Assembly: GCA_910587995.1 (NCBI GenBank)
Contig: CAJUNS010000014.1
Coordinates: 1 to 54,474, forward strand
DNA length: 54,474 nt
Source of the DNA: an uncultured Oscillospiraceae bacterium
GTDB lineage: Bacteria > Bacillota_A > Clostridia > Oscillospirales > Acutalibacteraceae
Direction: 5' to 3'
Position 1 is the stretch's first letter, and each line of letters opens with the position of its first letter. The position numbers were made by a program, and so were the translations under genes. This document shows, in pieces, positions 52,528-54,474 of the stretch. The notes below the pieces were generated by a model that was given only the letters and a program-made list of their open reading frames with translations, was not told the DNA's origin and searched no databases.

Positions 52528-53177
52528 CGCCAATGGTGAATCAGAACGAAATCTTACGTTATTTGGGGGCGTCCACCACTAATGATACATTGGATGCCTT
52601 GATCAGCCGGGCGCGGGAGGCGGTTGAAAAAGCCATGCGGCCACGGCACTTGGTCCGGCATATTTCTTTGCAGGTGGATGCTCCATTGGAAACGGTAATC
52701 CTAGCCGGAACTCCCCTCCCTAGCCGTGATTTAGCCCAGCATCTACAGGGATGCCAGGAGGGATTTCTATTTGCCTGTACGCTAGGGCCAGACATCGATG
52801 CTCTGGTAAAGCGGTATACTTTGACAGAGCCTGCTATGCTGCCTGTCATCCAGGCGGTAGCTGCGGCTTATACGGAGTCTTACGCTGATGAGGCCCAGCG
52901 GCCCTTAGAGGGTTACGCTCAGGAGCGGGGCCTCTATCTGCGCCCCCGCTATAGCCCCGGCTATGGCGACTTTGCTTTGCATTACCAGCGGTTTTTGTTT
53001 GATGCGCTAGAAATATCAAAAAGGATTGGCGTAACACTGACAGAAGATTTTATTATGATACCCTTTAAATCCGTTACGGCGGTGATAGGTCTTTCAAGTG
53101 ATCCCTCTCTTTGCCATATCAACAAATGTATGACCTGCACGGCAAAAAATTGCCCTTTTAGGAAGGAAGCAGAATAG
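52524..53177 (+). CDS. Stand-alone cobalamin methionine synthase activation protein
   Basis: The 217-residue protein resembles the MetH activation domain, as a separate gene. It has EILRYLGA near the start, GFLFACTLGPDIDALVKRY, an internal AAYTESYADEAQ helix and LRPRYSPGYGDFAL (the RxSPGYGD motif that holds SAM). The end has cysteines CMTCTAKNCPF, unlike the E. coli domain. In MetH the domain remethylates the oxidised cobalamin with SAM. The gene is coupled to metF by a GTGA overlap; ATG 52533 is an alternative start. It is one base before metH. Confidence 0.9.
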   Translation: MTPMVNQNEILRYLGASTTNDTLDALISRAREAVEKAMRPRHLVRHISLQVDAPLETVILAGTPLPSRDLAQHLQGCQEGFLFACTLGPDIDALVKRYTLTEPAMLPVIQAVAAAYTESYADEAQRPLEGYAQERGLYLRPRYSPGYGDFALHYQRFLFDALEISKRIGVTLTEDFIMIPFKSVTAVIGLSSDPSLCHINKCMTCTAKNCPFRKEAE

Positions 53178-53178
53178 A

Positions 53179-54474
53179 ATGTTTGATTTCAATGAATATT
53201 GGGGGAAACGCCCTCTCTTTTTTGATGGAGCTATGGGCACGGTTTTGCAAGAGAATGGCCTGCGTCCTGGCGAAGCACCGGAGCGCTGGAACTTGACACA
53301 GCCAGAAACCATTTTGAACGTTCACCAAAGCTATTTAGCGGCTGGCGCGGATATTATTACCGCCAACACGTTTGGAGCAAACCCTTTTAAGTGCCGGGAA
53401 AACAACATAGACCTGGAAGCTGTCGTCCATGCTGGGGTGAGCGTGGCCCGGCGGGCAGTGGAGCAGGCGGGGCGAGGCGCGGTGGCATTGGACATTGGCC
53501 CCAATGGTAAGCTGCTGGCTCCCCTAGGAGACCTGCCCTTTGAGGAAGCGGTAACCGCCTTTGCCCGGATGGCTCGAGCTGGTGCGGCTGCTGGCGCGGA
53601 TTGTGCGCTGATTGAAACCATGGGTGATCTGTATGAAGCGAAAGCCGCGCTGCTGGCTGTAAAGGAAAACACTTCCCTTCCGGCGTTTGTCACCATGACC
53701 TTTGACCAAGAGGGCAAACTGCTCACGGGAGGAGATATTCCCGCTATGGCCGCTGTGCTGGAAGGGCTGGGCGCGGATGTGATTGGCTTTAACTGCGGCC
53801 TGGGCCCCCAGCAGATGTTAGAGCTGCTCCCCGTTCTGCGGGCCTGCACCAGTCTTCCTATTCTGGTCAACCCTAACGCGGGCCTGCCTGTGGAGCGGGA
53901 GGGACGGACTTATTTTAATGTGGGCCCCGAGGAATTCGCCCAGAAAATGGCGGAGATTCTAGAGGCCGGCGCTTGGCTGGTTGGCGGCTGCTGCGGCACA
54001 ACGCCGGAGCATATCCGCAAAACCACAGCACGGTGTAAAGACATTTCCTGTGCACCTCTTCCCCATCTTTCCCAAACGGTGGTGGCTTCCGGCATTCAAG
54101 CCGTGACCTTTGGAGAAGCGCCAATAATCATCGGTGAGCGCATCAACCCCACAGGCAAGCCTCGCTTTAAGCAAGCTTTGCGGGAAGGCGACCTCCCCTA
54201 TATCCTGCGGGAAGGGCTGGCACAACAGGATGCCGGGGCCCATATTTTGGATGTGAACGTGGGCTTGCCGGAAATTGACGAAGCAGCGCTGATGGGGCTG
54301 GCCGTAAGCGAGTTGCAGTCCGTATCCCCACTGCCTTTGCAAATCGACACGGCGGACCCAGACGTTATGGCTAAGGCTATGCGCCAGTATAATGGCAAAG
54401 CTCTGGTAAATTCTGTAACGGCAAAAAGCAGTTCCATGGATGCTGTTTTCCCCTTGGTGAAAAAATATGGCGGC
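53179..54474 (+). CDS. metH: Methionine synthase, cobalamin-dependent, 3'-truncated
   Basis: The frame is open for 432 codons to the window end. Domain 1 is the homocysteine methyltransferase barrel: FFDGAMGTVLQ near residue 14, IITANTFGANP, and zinc ligands Cys206 (GFNCG), Cys271 and Cys272 (GGCCGT). Domain 2, the pterin-binding barrel, starts near residue 315 with GERINPTGKPRFKQ and holds DAGAHILDVNVGLPE. The cobalamin domain lies beyond the edge. Given the separate activation gene, it probably ends after the cobalamin domain. AAGGAAG precedes the ATG. Confidence 0.95.
   Translation, partial: MFDFNEYWGKRPLFFDGAMGTVLQENGLRPGEAPERWNLTQPETILNVHQSYLAAGADIITANTFGANPFKCRENNIDLEAVVHAGVSVARRAVEQAGRGAVALDIGPNGKLLAPLGDLPFEEAVTAFARMARAGAAAGADCALIETMGDLYEAKAALLAVKENTSLPAFVTMTFDQEGKLLTGGDIPAMAAVLEGLGADVIGFNCGLGPQQMLELLPVLRACTSLPILVNPNAGLPVEREGRTYFNVGPEEFAQKMAEILEAGAWLVGGCCGTTPEHIRKTTARCKDISCAPLPHLSQTVVASGIQAVTFGEAPIIIGERINPTGKPRFKQALREGDLPYILREGLAQQDAGAHILDVNVGLPEIDEAALMGLAVSELQSVSPLPLQIDTADPDVMAKAMRQYNGKALVNSVTAKSSSMDAVFPLVKKYGG

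Overview
The window reads as a chromosomal segment of a spore-forming, GC-rich member of the Clostridia, most like the Oscillospirales. The basis is gene content (SpoIIM, CwlD, an SLH-domain lipoprotein, ABC_export and DUF624 proteins), a Tyr T-box leader, a class A RNase P RNA, and clean SigA-type promoters with strong Shine-Dalgarno sites. I can not name a species. The window is mostly housekeeping and is densely coding. Bases 1-12 match the 3' end of the Illumina TruSeq adapter, so the left edge is a raw contig end. A truncated serine recombinase follows directly.

Layout. 13-3165: recombinase fragment, a repeat-rich gap, a CNNM/CBS membrane protein and an AraC-type regulator with a GyrI-like domain. 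3242-5743: a two-gene ABC exporter. 5755-8308: a uridine-kinase-like gene facing hflX and a coupled unknown gene. 8320-17878: a ten-gene arginine operon (argG, GNAT, NUDIX, argH, argC, argJ, small membrane protein, argB, argD, argF) with an ARG-box-like operator and a terminator. It encodes the acetyl-cycle route from glutamate to ornithine, plus the steps from ornithine to arginine. 17840-19466: an AI-2E-family permease and an XRE regulator. 19535-23723: nicotinate phosphoribosyltransferase, rnpB, radA and a GME-fold-like protein. 23835-25357: an SLH/transglutaminase-like lipoprotein. 25358-26118: a non-coding stretch with a promoter and a possible small RNA. 26119-29777: spoIIM, xerD-like, DUF624 and a convergent xerC-like gene. 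29778-32154: tyrS and a GNAT gene under a tyrosine T-box.

32175-46999 is a nearly gapless minus-strand run of 15 genes: fhs, tsaE, tsaB, rpiB, upp, two M16 peptidase homologues, lgt, folD, dxs, tlyA, an unknown gene, nadK, argR and recN. The only strong promoter I see for it is upstream of fhs. 47017-48455 holds an FtsW/RodA/SpoVE gene. 48469-51524 holds an ATP-grasp protein, DUF3006, a ComEC-like metallo-hydrolase and cwlD. 51575-54474 holds metF, a stand-alone cobalamin methionine synthase activation protein and metH, cut by the right edge.

The genes link in three ways. Formate-THF ligase, FolD, MetF and MetH form most of a folate one-carbon route to methionine. ArgR is encoded in the same window as the operon it probably represses. 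Tyrosine supply controls tyrS through the T-box. I found no CRISPR array, no tRNA gene, no intact mobile element and no convincing new defence or biosynthetic system. The most open items are the extra genes inside the arginine operon, the possible small RNA at 25.76 kb, the SLH lipoprotein and the coupled genes of unknown function.
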